DNA from: Nipponacmea schrenckii
Taxonomy: Eukaryota > Mollusca > Gastropoda > Lottiidae
Length of the DNA: 64,000 nucleotides
Reading direction: 5' to 3'
Assembly: GCA_030562195.1 (NCBI GenBank)
Contig: JAUJPP010000012.1
Coordinates: 12,028,001 to 12,092,000 of the forward strand
The position numbers and the translations under genes are program-made. The notes under the pieces are model-generated. The model had not been told where the DNA came from and searched no databases. It was given only the letters and a program-made list of their open reading frames with translations. Positions 34,791 through 46,300 of this stretch are shown here, piece by piece; within the stretch, counting starts at the first letter, position 1; each line of letters opens with the position of its first letter.

Positions 34791-37700
34791 AGAAGGACTA
34801 TGTTTTGTACAATAAATAAATGTCAATGGTCACCTACATCATAAATCTTAGACGTTCATCATGACCTTACCACGTGAGAAAATATCAAAGTTCTACCAAA
34901 CATCATTTAAAATCTTATTTCCCGGTTTATATTTTTGTGACATTAAAATTAGAAACGTTAAAAGATATTTTATCTATTATATTCCACGAAATTGCGACAT
35001 CTTCCGGTGCGTCGATTCCCTTTCCATTCTTTTTTGTTTAAAACTCAATTTTAGAATGCGGATGTTATGTCTATCATTGATAAAGAAAAAAAAAATCGGT
35101 GGTGAAAATTTAATTACAGGATAACCTCACTCGAACTCAAATAAATCAAAAATAACCTTGCCTACTTCATTTTTTCTTCCAGATGATCGACGTAAATTGG
35201 ACAAGTTCATCCGGATTTATAAACCATCCCTGCCAAAGAGCAGACAATGGGGATTGTCCAAGGAGGCACGTTTTGTTCCAAACTGTTCCAAATTCTTCAT
35301 ATTGTATTAATGGGTGCATAGTCTAGTTAAGTAAAACACTCTGTATTGTATATGTAACCAAATTAAGGGCATGGTTCTGATTTGAGTCAAGAATATATGA
35401 AATTCGTATGTAGTTTCTTCCAAAATACCTCAAACTAGATTTTTTTTTTCTATTACTATATACTATGTCTTTTTTAAAAAATCACAGTCTCCAGAAATGA
35501 CAGGTCGTTATATCAACTTTCAAAAGCGCAAAATTCTGGACAGACGCTCAAATATCAGTATATAATATATTGGTATTTTGAAACAAAATTCAATTGCAAT
35601 ATGTTTGATATTTCATCTTTTTTTCTGAAGTATTGAAACTAGATCTAGGCGGGTAAGAGAATGGTCCACAGGAAGCCGGTATAAGAATAAGGGTGTGTTC
35701 ACAATAAAGATATCATTAATTCTGATAAACGATTAACTTTTTACCATACACATGCAATATAATACCATTAAGAAAATCTAAGTGGTAAAATGTGAAATTT
35801 TAACTGCCCTATTGTATTATTAGAATAGCTGAACTGACATTTCCAAATAGGTATGTTTAAAAAGTTTCAGGTTGGTCGTTGACGTTTGGGTTCATCGTAT
35901 CTGGAATAAAGCCATAGAGTATAACTTTATAAACATATATCTCCGCTATGGTTATGTAAAACCCCTTTCTATTTTTTTTTTTTTTGTTTTTTTTTGTTTG
36001 ATCATGCATAACTCCAAGAACCCATATTTCATTGCATTATAAGATGATTTATCGAATTGTGTTGATGCTGCTGCTGATGATGATGATGACGCTGATAAGT
36101 TTTTTTGTTTTTGTTGGTATTTCGTTAATTCAACCTTCTATATTTTTACTATTGCACTGTTCTTTTATGTTATCCTTTAAATCTTTATGTTATATATTTT
36201 CCATATTGTTACTATTGAATTAATGTTATTGTTATTGATTCATTATCTTGTTACTCCTTGTGATATATTGATGCTGTTGTATTATCTTGTTACTCTAATT
36301 AGTTATCTGTTAATTCGTGTTGATTATTGTTGATTGTAGACCATGTAATAACAATTTGGAAGGCCGGATCATTTTTCGACATTTCGTAGTGATAATCTCT
36401 TTACTTGACGTTATAATTCAGCATGATGTCCTTATTAAATCAATCTGGCGTGGTTTAATAGTGCATGATGAGACGATAGGAATGATTTTAGTGCCAATAT
36501 CGCTTGAAAACCTGATATATTTAATCTTTATGATGTCTACTTATACAGTGATAACACAGCACCATATCGACCCTACCCCGGAAATACAATACTAGTATAT
36601 AGTACTTACTAATTTAATATTTCAACATAGTACCTCAATATATTCAATTTATATTCAATAGTTCATAGTATAATTTCTTTGTACGACGGGGCAAAGGCTG
36701 ATGTCTTATGACGATGAATAAATATTTCGTTACAACTGTTCATTAGGTATATCAGAATAAATTCTTTAGTATTGACATTAGTATTAGTATAAGACTGACA
36801 AAGAAAACTTTTGAAAAACAGATAATGTTCCTGGGAGTCTCTTCTTCAGATTTAATATTTGGGTGATCAAGCAATTGTGATTTTCGGTGTTTTGACTGAT
36901 GGTTGTCAGTTTTCGTTTTATTCCATGTTTTCAGTCTGTACTTCCATAGAAATGAACGTCAATTCTGAAGCATTTCAATACTTTGATGGAAGGAAGTAAT
37001 TTCAAGCCAGAATAATCAAATATAAAACATACTGACATCCAAGAAAAAACCTGAAATGTTACTTTGACGCAAGCTTTCTTTAATCAGTTGTCAGCATCAT
37101 CTTTATGAATAATATTAATTGACCCAAGGGAATTAACACTGAATCACTTCTGCGCAGTTTCTGTTTTAATCTAGTCTTTAACTGCTATCCTTAAGGAATA
37201 TTCCGGCGTCTATTGGCTTACTTCGATATTGAATTAACTGGTTTGTTTGGTGCCGTCTTTTTATGACAAATATATAATATACATATCATCGACATATATT
37301 GTCACGCAACATCTCAAGTCACGGAATATGACATTGCTCATAATATTCTTTAAATGGTTTCATATTTCCAGATTTCCATACTACAGTTACAATTAAATCA
37401 TAGAACCGATTACCTAACCATTTAATAACACACACTGTATGATAAAGTCTGGTTTGTCCTCTATTGAAGAAAAATTATCTTAAACAAAGCGACATAGTCT
37501 CATAACGGTACCTTTCCAATAGTTATTATATTTCAAAACAATTCGTAAGCTTAATTAATGAAAAACAAGAGATGATGACGAGATGGCAGGGGGCAGTCAA
37601 CAGGAAAATGCTGTTTCATTAAAGTACCAGCAGTTTGAAAGGTAGAAAACCTTAGATATAGATCATTTTATATATTTGTAACAATCATACACACTATTTC

Positions 37701-38024
37701 TATAGATTCAAATGTTTACTAGTTCGTGTGCAGTATATTGACTGGTGTCAGGGAACTTTGCATCGATTTCATGTGTCGAGAAGAGATTATCTTATCAATA
37801 ATTATTGGAATTGTTGCCAAGAATTTACTATAAGTTCTGTTTGTAGAAACTAATTTCACTGGTAAATATATGGACTTATAAACATAGAGTGAAGATAAAA
37901 CTAATAGAATACAGTCATTTTTCCATTGTGTACAATTCAATCATGTCAAGTCATTCAATATAATAGCATTGTGCAACAAGGAACAAGATCAAAATGACTC
38001 TCTGGTAAAGTTTAGATGTATTAC

Positions 38025-39237
38025 CTCCCCTTGCCTTTTATGCTTGAGGAAACTTTTAACGCATTTGAAATATGAATTAAATTTCGCTGTGACGTCTGTA
38101 AGAGCTAAGAATCATGCCATCAATTTGTCTGACCAAATATTCAACTACAAGCTGGAATGTACCAGTCCATTGTGACTGAATGAAGCGTTGTTTACACAAG
38201 CCGTGGGGTTTCTAAGTCAACTCCAAGCTTATATAATATCTAATAGACATACGGAAGTGGTTACGATAAGAGAGCTTTGAATAAGTGATAAGTTTAATTG
38301 GAACTTCATGGGGTTTTAGCTGAATGAAGTAGAGGTAATAGTTGTGTGCTCAAAAGTATTTCATGAAGGGGACACAATCGCTTAAAACGCATCAGTTAAT
38401 TTAGTTGTTATTTCCCGGGCGTAATAAGCATCCCCATGTGTAGTTATTACTGACGTCATGGTAATAACTATCTGAGAACAGTATAGTTCAGATAGTGGTG
38501 ACGATTGAATTGCACGACCGGAGAACAGTATGTGGGATATTGCAAAACTATTAATGGCTGAATATGATCTCTATATGAGCTGCTTTAAGCAGCGTAAAAT
38601 AATATAACCACAATTAGTAAATAAGAAAAATATTTTCACCTGTTCGTATACAATTTTATACATTTTGACATACGAGCAAAAATTAAGTATGTTTCGCACT
38701 TTTTTCTGTGGGCACTCTTTTAAACTAAAAGAAACTTTATAACTTCTGCGAAATATGACTCTAAACGATCAAAATGGTAGCAACACCAACATTTTAATCA
38801 GATTTGATACAAATTGTTGTTCTAGTATTCTGTCTTTACATTTGCTCTCTATGTATTCTAGCCTATAATTATCACGAGCACTCGAGGTTTCGAAGAGAAG
38901 AAATGTTCCGACGAAATAAATTGTTGACAGAGGTATACTTTTGATATCCTTCAGTTTATTTCGTAAGGAGTACAATTATTAGTACATCATGTCTTGCAGG
39001 TACAGATATTCACCTTACCAACAGACTAGATAAAACGTTTTACAAAAGTCGTTTGGTTAAATTTTTTATTGTTAGTATTGATAAGAGCTACATTATGTGA
39101 TATCCTCTGTTCAACATTATTGTTTAACTAAAAAAGGATGTTCAGCGACGATATTCGGTAACTATAAAAAAAATCTGTAAGTGTACTTACCCAAATATAA
39201 AAGCCATGAGAAATAAAGTTACATTAAGAACCATCAT
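38025..39237 (-). CDS. Weak candidate: small secreted-protein gene, three 5' exons
   Basis: Three short minus-strand segments join in phase with splice signals: 39191-39237 (ATG to GG-GTAAGT), 38840-38880 (CTCGAG acceptor, T-GTAAAG donor) and 38025-38095 (TTACAG acceptor, GAG-GTAATA donor). The product starts MMVLNVTLFLMAFIFG, a plausible signal peptide, then reads ARDNYRLEYIESK and KFNSYFKCVKSFLKHKRQG. The end was not found, because no next exon with phase 0 stood out. The middle exon is only 41 nt with a poor polypyrimidine tract, so chance is a real alternative. No family is recognised. Confidence 0.25.
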
Positions 39238-41010
39238 TGAAGAAACATCACAAATTAATCTTATGAACCACATTGTCTTTCAAAATCTCTTTGCCAAAAA
39301 ATGGTTTGGTATATTCCTCACAAGTTATAGCAAAATCACCGAAATATTTCTTTGTATTCAAACTAATTTATTTGAATAAAAATCACTATAGATAATTGTA
39401 ATTTTGCTATATTTTACTTCAGAAAATGTTTTAATTCCGCACTGTTTGACTCTTGGCGTGTAAATAAATGTAAATCCTTGTTGGTTAGAGATATATACTA
39501 TACAGAATGTGTTGTCCGGCTCATCAAGTCCACTATTATATTATACTACTAATAATCCATTGGAATCGGTGCCAAACATAACGCGCGTGCTCTGGCAATT
39601 CCAACTGTCCCATCGTAACTGCTTTGTAAGCGCCTACTTTATAATTAAAGATAGTCTCAAACATGTGTTGTTGTTGAGTGATGTTTTTTACATATGTACT
39701 GTCTTCTTTCATGTTACCCAAATTGATTTCGGCACGTTAGTCGATCAAACCTTCCCACATTAATACACAAGGGTTGGTAATGGATATAACCAAAAATAAT
39801 TATCTCAACGTAGCCTACGATAGGATAGCGTAGGCCTAAATCGATATTTTTGGCGGTTCGAAATACCATGATATCTTCACTTTCAAGATAAAATTAGGAA
39901 AGCGGCGTCATAATCTGGTCAAGTTTTTTTTAGACTTTATACATGTATATAAAATATATAAAATGAACATAGTATCCCGTTTACTCATATTAAAGGTTAT
40001 AAACTCATTTGAATTTGAAATGAAAATTGATTTGAGATATGACTCTTAGCACCCGAATGAAATATATTTAATTCGTCTGCGAAGAAGCGCGCCAATCTTC
40101 CAACCACCAACTCATCGTATCTCACCGGGTTTCAACACACGTATAAATTACTCAATGAAGCCAGTGGTAATTTGAATGAAAGCCAAAAGTCTTTTTGATA
40201 AAAAAAAAATCCATGAAGAAAAAGCGCGCCAAAGGATTAACAAGTCATAAGAATTATTTTAAGTGCAGGCAGCAGAAGATAAAACCTGAATTTTCAGATA
40301 GGCCTAATATTGTTGATAGGCCCCCCGTTGTTAACGTAATATTCATATTGGACGACTTCTACCATGTTCAGTGATTACAATATCTTTATTCAAATATTTC
40401 AATACAATAACCGATTTATGCATATATCTACTAGGCAATGTAATGTACTAATAAAACAGTGAGAACATAAAGGTGAATCGTCTCGGTTTACATATAGTCT
40501 TAATGGAATAGAACGGTGGCTCACATACCACCTCATTCATTTTTTGCTATGAATAAAAACTTTTCAATTAAAAAAACCGGACTTATCACCTAATTTTCAC
40601 CAAGGTAATAATTATTTTCACCAAAAATGTTTAATTCAAAATAAAACTTGACTCTGTTAACTGCATATTCAAAGTATGTACATGTACTTTGATCCTAACC
40701 GATTAAGTTTGATTTTTTGTTAGATTTAACGGGTTTTTTTTTGGGGGGGTGGGGGGCGGTTAAAGCATGACATTGTGCTCCAATGGTTTGTTATTTCAAA
40801 CGACTGTCACAAAAATGAAAAATAATTTAAATACGAAGCATGATCGAGCTTGGCCTTGAGAACGATTTTCAATGAAAAGGGAAGTAACTCAATTTAATAT
40901 ATTCGTACCACAACTAGCACAAAACTAATGAAAGTGTGAAATGTTTTGAGTCCTAAAAAAGTGTAAAAAAGCAATGCAGTGTGAAATCGGTGAAATTTTG
41001 GCAATAACTT
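39238..41010. other. Gene-free spacer
   Basis: Nothing recognisable is seen apart from a G-rich run at 40740-40757. Open frames at 39509-39763 (+) and 39536-39721 (-) overlap each other and have no splice or start context. Confidence 0.45.
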
Positions 41011-41014
41011 ATAC

Positions 41015-42541
41015 TTTTTTATACGCCCTCTTGAATACTTGGACGTATATTGTCGTCGCCCCTGTCCGTCGGTCCGTCGGTCCGTCAACATTTGTTGTGG
41101 ACACTACAGTTTTCAATGGAATTTAATAAAACTTGGTGTGAGCATTGGAAATGATAAGACGGTGGTCAAGTTCGAATTTGCCGATATTTTCGATGAGCGG
41201 TTTTTGAGTTATTGCCCATGACTTAGCTACATCACGTCAAAATTTATTGTTGATGCAATAGAAGCTAGGCCTACAATTTTCAATGGATTTTGATAAAACC
41301 TGGTGTGAGCATTGGAAATGACAAGACGGTGGTCAAGTTCGAATTTGACGATTTTTTCGATGAACGTTTTTTGAGTTATTGCACTTGACTTAGCTACATC
41401 ACGTCAAATTTATTGTTGATGCTATAGAGGCTATAATTTTCAATGGATTTTGATTAAACTTGGTATGAGTTTTGAAATTGATAAGACGGTAGTCAAGTTT
41501 GAAATTGACAATTTTCCGATGAACGGTTTTTGAATTATTGCCCCTGCCTCAATATTTGTTGTAGAGACAATAGAAACTACAATTTTCAATGGATTTCAAT
41601 TATCTTTTTTTGAGTTATTGCCCTTGACTGAGTAAAATTGAGTCCAATTTTTTTGTGGGTGCAATAGAAGCTACAATTTTCAATGGATTTGGATGAAACG
41701 TGGTGTGAGTATTGGAAATGATAAGACGGCGGTCAAGTTCGAATTTGATGAATGTTTTTTTAGTTATTGCCCTTGACTTAGTTACATTAGGTCAAAATTT
41801 ATTGTTGGTGCAATAGAAGCTACAATTTTCAATGGATTTGAATGAAACTTGGTATGAGTATTGAAATTAATAATTTCTCTTGACTAATTTCAGTTGTGAA
41901 AAATCTTTATTGTGGGTTCAATAGAAGATACAATTTTATAATGGATTTTGATGAAACTTGGTATGAGTATTGTAATTGATAAGAGGGCAGTCAAGATTGA
42001 AATTGACGATTTTTCGATGAACGTTTTTGTGAGTTATTGCCCTTGACTTAGTAAAATTGCGTCAAAATTCTATTGTGGTTGCAATAAGAAGCTTCAATTT
42101 TAATGGATTTTGATAAAACTTGGTGTAAGCATTGGAATTGATAAGACAGTAGTCAAGTTCAAATTTGACGAGTTTTTTTTATAAACGGTGTTTAAGTTAT
42201 TGCCCTTGATTTAGTAAAATTGTGTTAAAAAAAATTTGTTGGTGCAAAAAAATACAATCTTTAATAGATTTTGATGAAACTGTATGAGTATTGAAATAGA
42301 TAAGATGGTGGTCAAGTTTGAATTTGACGATTTTCCATGAACAGGTATTGCCTTTGACTTAGTAAAATTGCATCAAAATGGTATTGTGGGTGCATAGAAA
42401 CTGCAGGTTTCATAGTATTTTGATGAAATTTTGTGCGAACAATGGTATTGAAAGAAATATTCAATAAATGTTTTTTGAGTTATTCCCCAATTTATTGCTG
42501 CCAGTGGGCGTATATTACCTTGCTTGGCAAGCTATCTTTTA
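41015..42541. mobile_element. Foldback repeat element, copy B (GTCCGTCGG family)
   Basis: The left end TATACGCCCTCTTG is followed by GTCCGTCGGTCCGTCGG. The interior is about nine degenerate units with TTTTCAATGGATTTTGAT, GAAACTTGGTATGAGTATTG and TTATTGCCCTTGACTTAG. The right end is GCCAGTGGGCGTATATTACC and TTGCTTGGCAAGCTATC. It lies about 800 bp upstream of the Rb1 start codon. Confidence 0.8.
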
Positions 42542-43359
42542 TTCCAATGTCAGGGGAACTTTAGAAATAAAACGACGCGACGATATCAAGTTCTTAGCAA
42601 CCAAACACACGGGGCCTTGTTGTTTTATTATTAACATTTATAATCTCATTATATTTTAAAATAGCGAACCCGAAAGAAACTGTATGATTAAGTAAGCGTT
42701 ATTTTTAGAATCATCTTTCTCCCTCCCTTTTTTGGGGTTTTTGCCAGCCCATTTTTGGTTTAGATTGAAATCGATATCTGAAATTGCACTTTCTGACAGA
42801 AATTATAAGATGATGAGAAATTTATTTGGCGGAAGGTTATTTCTAAAATAGTGGTTTTGTGTACAGTGACAGTCAAGTGGATGTTGACAAAATGGTCTAC
42901 TTTTATTTTGTTTCAGTTCAAAATATCACGGTCATGCTATATTGAATTTTTGTAGAGAAACCAAGTACATGTATTGGCAAGTCTTTCGTGTGACATATTG
43001 GATAGTTTTCAACGAGATTTCAGGAAAAAGTTATAGAAGGTTGAATTTTGTGATTTAACATGGAAACAGATGATATATTGGTGGACTGAGTACATTTAGT
43101 AGTAAATAAATTTAGTTGGCCAGAATGAACTAATAAGCCAATGAAATATAGAATACATGACCCCGTTTGACCTGTAAATATTATCCAATCAGAATTTATA
43201 AATATTGTTAACAACGCGACATTTCGCGGGGTTTTTCTTCATCATAACAGTAAACTTAATATCTCAATCTGGAATTTACCGTTATTTTAATCGATTTTTA
43301 ACCGTAATTAATTTGGATCTGTTTGTTATTCCGATTAATTGAAATGTTCTGACGACGGT
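42542..43359 (+). promoter_or_regulatory. Rb1 upstream region with two CCAAT boxes and an E2F site
   Basis: CCAAT occurs at 43138-43142 and 43185-43189, 47 bp apart, and TTTCGCGG at 43222-43229 matches the E2F consensus TTTSGCGS. The first Rb1 start codon is at 43360. No TATA box stands out. CCAAT pairs with an E2F site are common in promoters of cell-cycle genes. The transcription start is inferred to lie between about 43230 and 43350. Confidence 0.55.
43222..43229 (+). promoter_or_regulatory. E2F-binding site TTTCGCGG
   Basis: This is an exact match to TTTSGCGS, in the context CATTTCGCGGGG, 131 bp before the Rb1 start codon. CpG dinucleotides are scarce around it, so two adjacent CGs stand out. 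Vertebrate RB1 promoters contain an E2F element used for autoregulation; the same use here is inferred. Confidence 0.6.
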
Positions 43360-46300
43360 ATGACTGAAGAGAATTGTAAGATTGAAGACAAAACCGAGGA
43401 AACCGGGTAAGTTTATGATTGATTCTAACTTTTATTGTGACGTGTAATACACGGAAGTGGATATTTTATGTTATCGAGTATGATGATGAAGATTAGAATA
43501 AACCTGAATTTTTTTTGATTGTCTTGTTGATTAATTCGTGAATATGTTCTTATCTGTATCGATCATATATAAGCATAAAGCCATACATATTATCTTTGTC
43601 GACCCGTTTGAAGCCTAGTAGGTATAGTCTTAACTCCGGACAAGGAAATAGAATCTCTTCTGTAGACGTAGGCTAGTTGTACATAATTATGAATCTCATG
43701 TCATCAGAGTGAATAGTCAATACATGCAATGAATGACAAAGTAAGAACCCAACTAGTACTTTAGTTTAGTAACTGTCAAGACACAGAGTCAAGAGATGAA
43801 GATATGAAGGTTTATGTTCAAAAGTAAACTTAGATGAAACGACTTGATTCCACATCAAGTTCCTTGGTCATCAAGTTGGTCCTCATCCACTTTTGCTACT
43901 TCAGCTATAATAAACACATGACAAGTTGTCTGAGCTTATATCACTCAATGGATTTATGGCTTCAGGTATTTTTTTGTGATTTCAAAGATGAGAATTTTCC
44001 ATGTCCTCTACATGTATCCAGTTAAAACAGTAACATGTCAAAACGGTAACAAATTTTATAAGTTAAACAGTAACTTAAATACCTGTTACTGTTCTAGCGG
44101 AGTTGTTATTGTTTTAACTAATAAAATTTGTTACCGTTTTGACATGTTGCCGTTTTAACTCTACAGCTATGTAACTCCCGATGATAAGAATAACTGATAT
44201 TACAGATCATTAACTGTTGTTTATATTTCAGTGTAAACAATCAGTCTGAAGAGAAGAAAGACAGTCCAGACAAGATGCCAACTTTTAATTACAGTAATTA
44301 TGAAACAGAGTTAATTAACCTGTGTAGACAATTGTATACTGTACCATGTGATACACCTATAACTAAATCTTGTTATCATTTACAACAAATATTTCCTATT
44401 GTCTTACAACATGAAGATTTACAGGTAGGCCTTCAAATATTGATTTTTGTTTTTTTTATGTATTTGGATTTTTTTGTATTATATATAAATGTGGCTTACA
44501 CAAAATGAAATATATATATACTGAAATTCATAGCATAGTCTCTACTTGTGACCTAGGCCATTGCTTTTATACGAGAGCATCTCTTATGGCAACCTTAACT
44601 GAGGTTTATTTGGCCATGAGGGCATCTACAAAACACTACAATGGTCAGGGTTTCACAAACTTTCTTTGTCTATTACCTTGACTACAATAGCCACTATTCT
44701 TGCAACACAAAATGCACCGATTTGATTGGATTGTATGCCAGGAGATACAGCCAATCAGACCCTCAACTAAAAGACTGCAAACACTATGGCTAGTTACAGA
44801 TGTTCTGTCGAGGGCCGTGATTGGCTTTATTTACTCGCACACTACAAATTATTCTCTGCATTTATGAACCTCTGATTATGAAAGGTGCTAATTCCTAGAC
44901 AATTTTGAAAATGACTACATAATGTTTTTATATTTATTTGAATATTTTCCTGTGATAAATATATATCTATTGTAGAGAAGTAAAGATGAAGTACTAGCCT
45001 GCTGTCTCTATATGACAGTCATTGCATTAAGGTAAGATCACAGAAAATATCAAGATGTTTAACATATGGAATAAATCAAAGGATATGAAATTAAAGTTGT
45101 TTCATTTTATATTCATTTTCATTAACTGTACAATAAAGAAATATACTTGATTATTTTAGAAACACTAAAGAAGAAACTATGAATGATAATTTAACAGATG
45201 ATGAGGAGGATGATAATGTAATAAAGAAATCTAAATGTAATATTACAATAACTGACTTATTACAGGCAGCAAATGTAAAGTAAGTATCCCATGAATCAAA
45301 GTTGTTCATTGTCTTCTTAATTTTCTTAATACAGGCAAAGATCGAGAAAAGACTATGAATATCGAACCTGTATCTAATCATTTATACTATTATTATTACA
45401 GTGTGAGAAGTTTATTTAAAACTATGAATATTATCAAGAAACTATGAACTATCAGAACCTGTATCTAATCATTTAATACTATTATTATTACAGTGTGAGA
45501 AGTTTATTTAAAACTATGAATATTATCAAAGAGAACTATGAACTATCAGAGCCTGTATCTTATCATTTAATACTATTATTATTACAGTGTGAGAAGTTTA
45601 TTTAAGACTATGAATATTATCAAAGAGAACTATGAACTATCAGAGCCTGTATCTTATCATTTAATACTATTATTATTACAGTGTGAGAAGTTTATTTAAG
45701 ACTATGAATATTATCAAAGAGAACTATGAACTATCAGAGCCTGTATCTAATCATTTATTACAATTAGAAAAGAAATACTGTATTATGTCAGCTTTATTCT
45801 ATACATTTGAAAGGTGGGGAACTTATTCTTAATTTGTGTAATTCTGTGTAGCTTCTATTTCTAAGTTTATGTACTATTTATGGGGTTTAAGAATGGTCAG
45901 AAGTATGAAGATACTGTCATAAAGTTTAAATCGATCAATTCAGAATTTAACAATAAAGTGGCAAATGAATAATGGTTTTGGGAACAGATTCAAATTTACC
46001 CTGAAGTATTCAATAAAATTTACTCTTGTATTTAAAGTATAGTATATTTCAGTACTAGTGAAAATTTGATTCTTACATACCAGTATTTAATGTCTAGACT
46101 ATGATATATTGTAGAATAATATTATTATTATTATATTGTAGAATATGTGAGAAAGTATTTAGAATAGAGAACGGTGTAGAACAAGAACCTATATTGTAAG
46201 TTTTATAAAAATATCATGATTCCCGTTAATTTTCAAACTATTTGATAGAATGTAATATCAGTTTTATAACATTGATTCTTTTTGACTGGTAAAAAAAACA

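Larger units (their letters stand above)
29969..38024. other. Gene-poor stretch between the unknown minus-strand gene and the secreted-protein candidate
   Basis: I see no exon here with both good splice sites and protein-like content. The stretch holds two long tandem arrays (31090-32500 and 34355-34790), listed separately, and otherwise A+T-rich sequence. Any 5' non-coding exon and promoter of the minus-strand gene should lie here but could not be located. Confidence 0.5.

Noticed and set aside
34325..34844. Four open frames of 81-91 codons on both strands
   Set aside because: A 42-bp repeat keeps several frames open at once; overlapping repeats on opposite strands are not genes.
35180..35310. 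Plus-strand exon-like stretch with PSLPKSRQWGLSKEARFV after TCTTCCAG
   Set aside because: The motif looks protein-like and the acceptor is fair, but no donor precedes the stop and no neighbouring exon was found.
36317..36595. 92-codon plus-strand hydrophobic frame
   Set aside because: No splice sites, no start context and no recognisable motif; A+T-rich DNA gives such frames by chance.
39509..39763. Overlapping open frames on both strands (84 and 61 codons)
   Set aside because: The minus frame (LPEHARYVWHRFQWI) looks slightly protein-like, but it has no acceptor or donor and no relative in the window.
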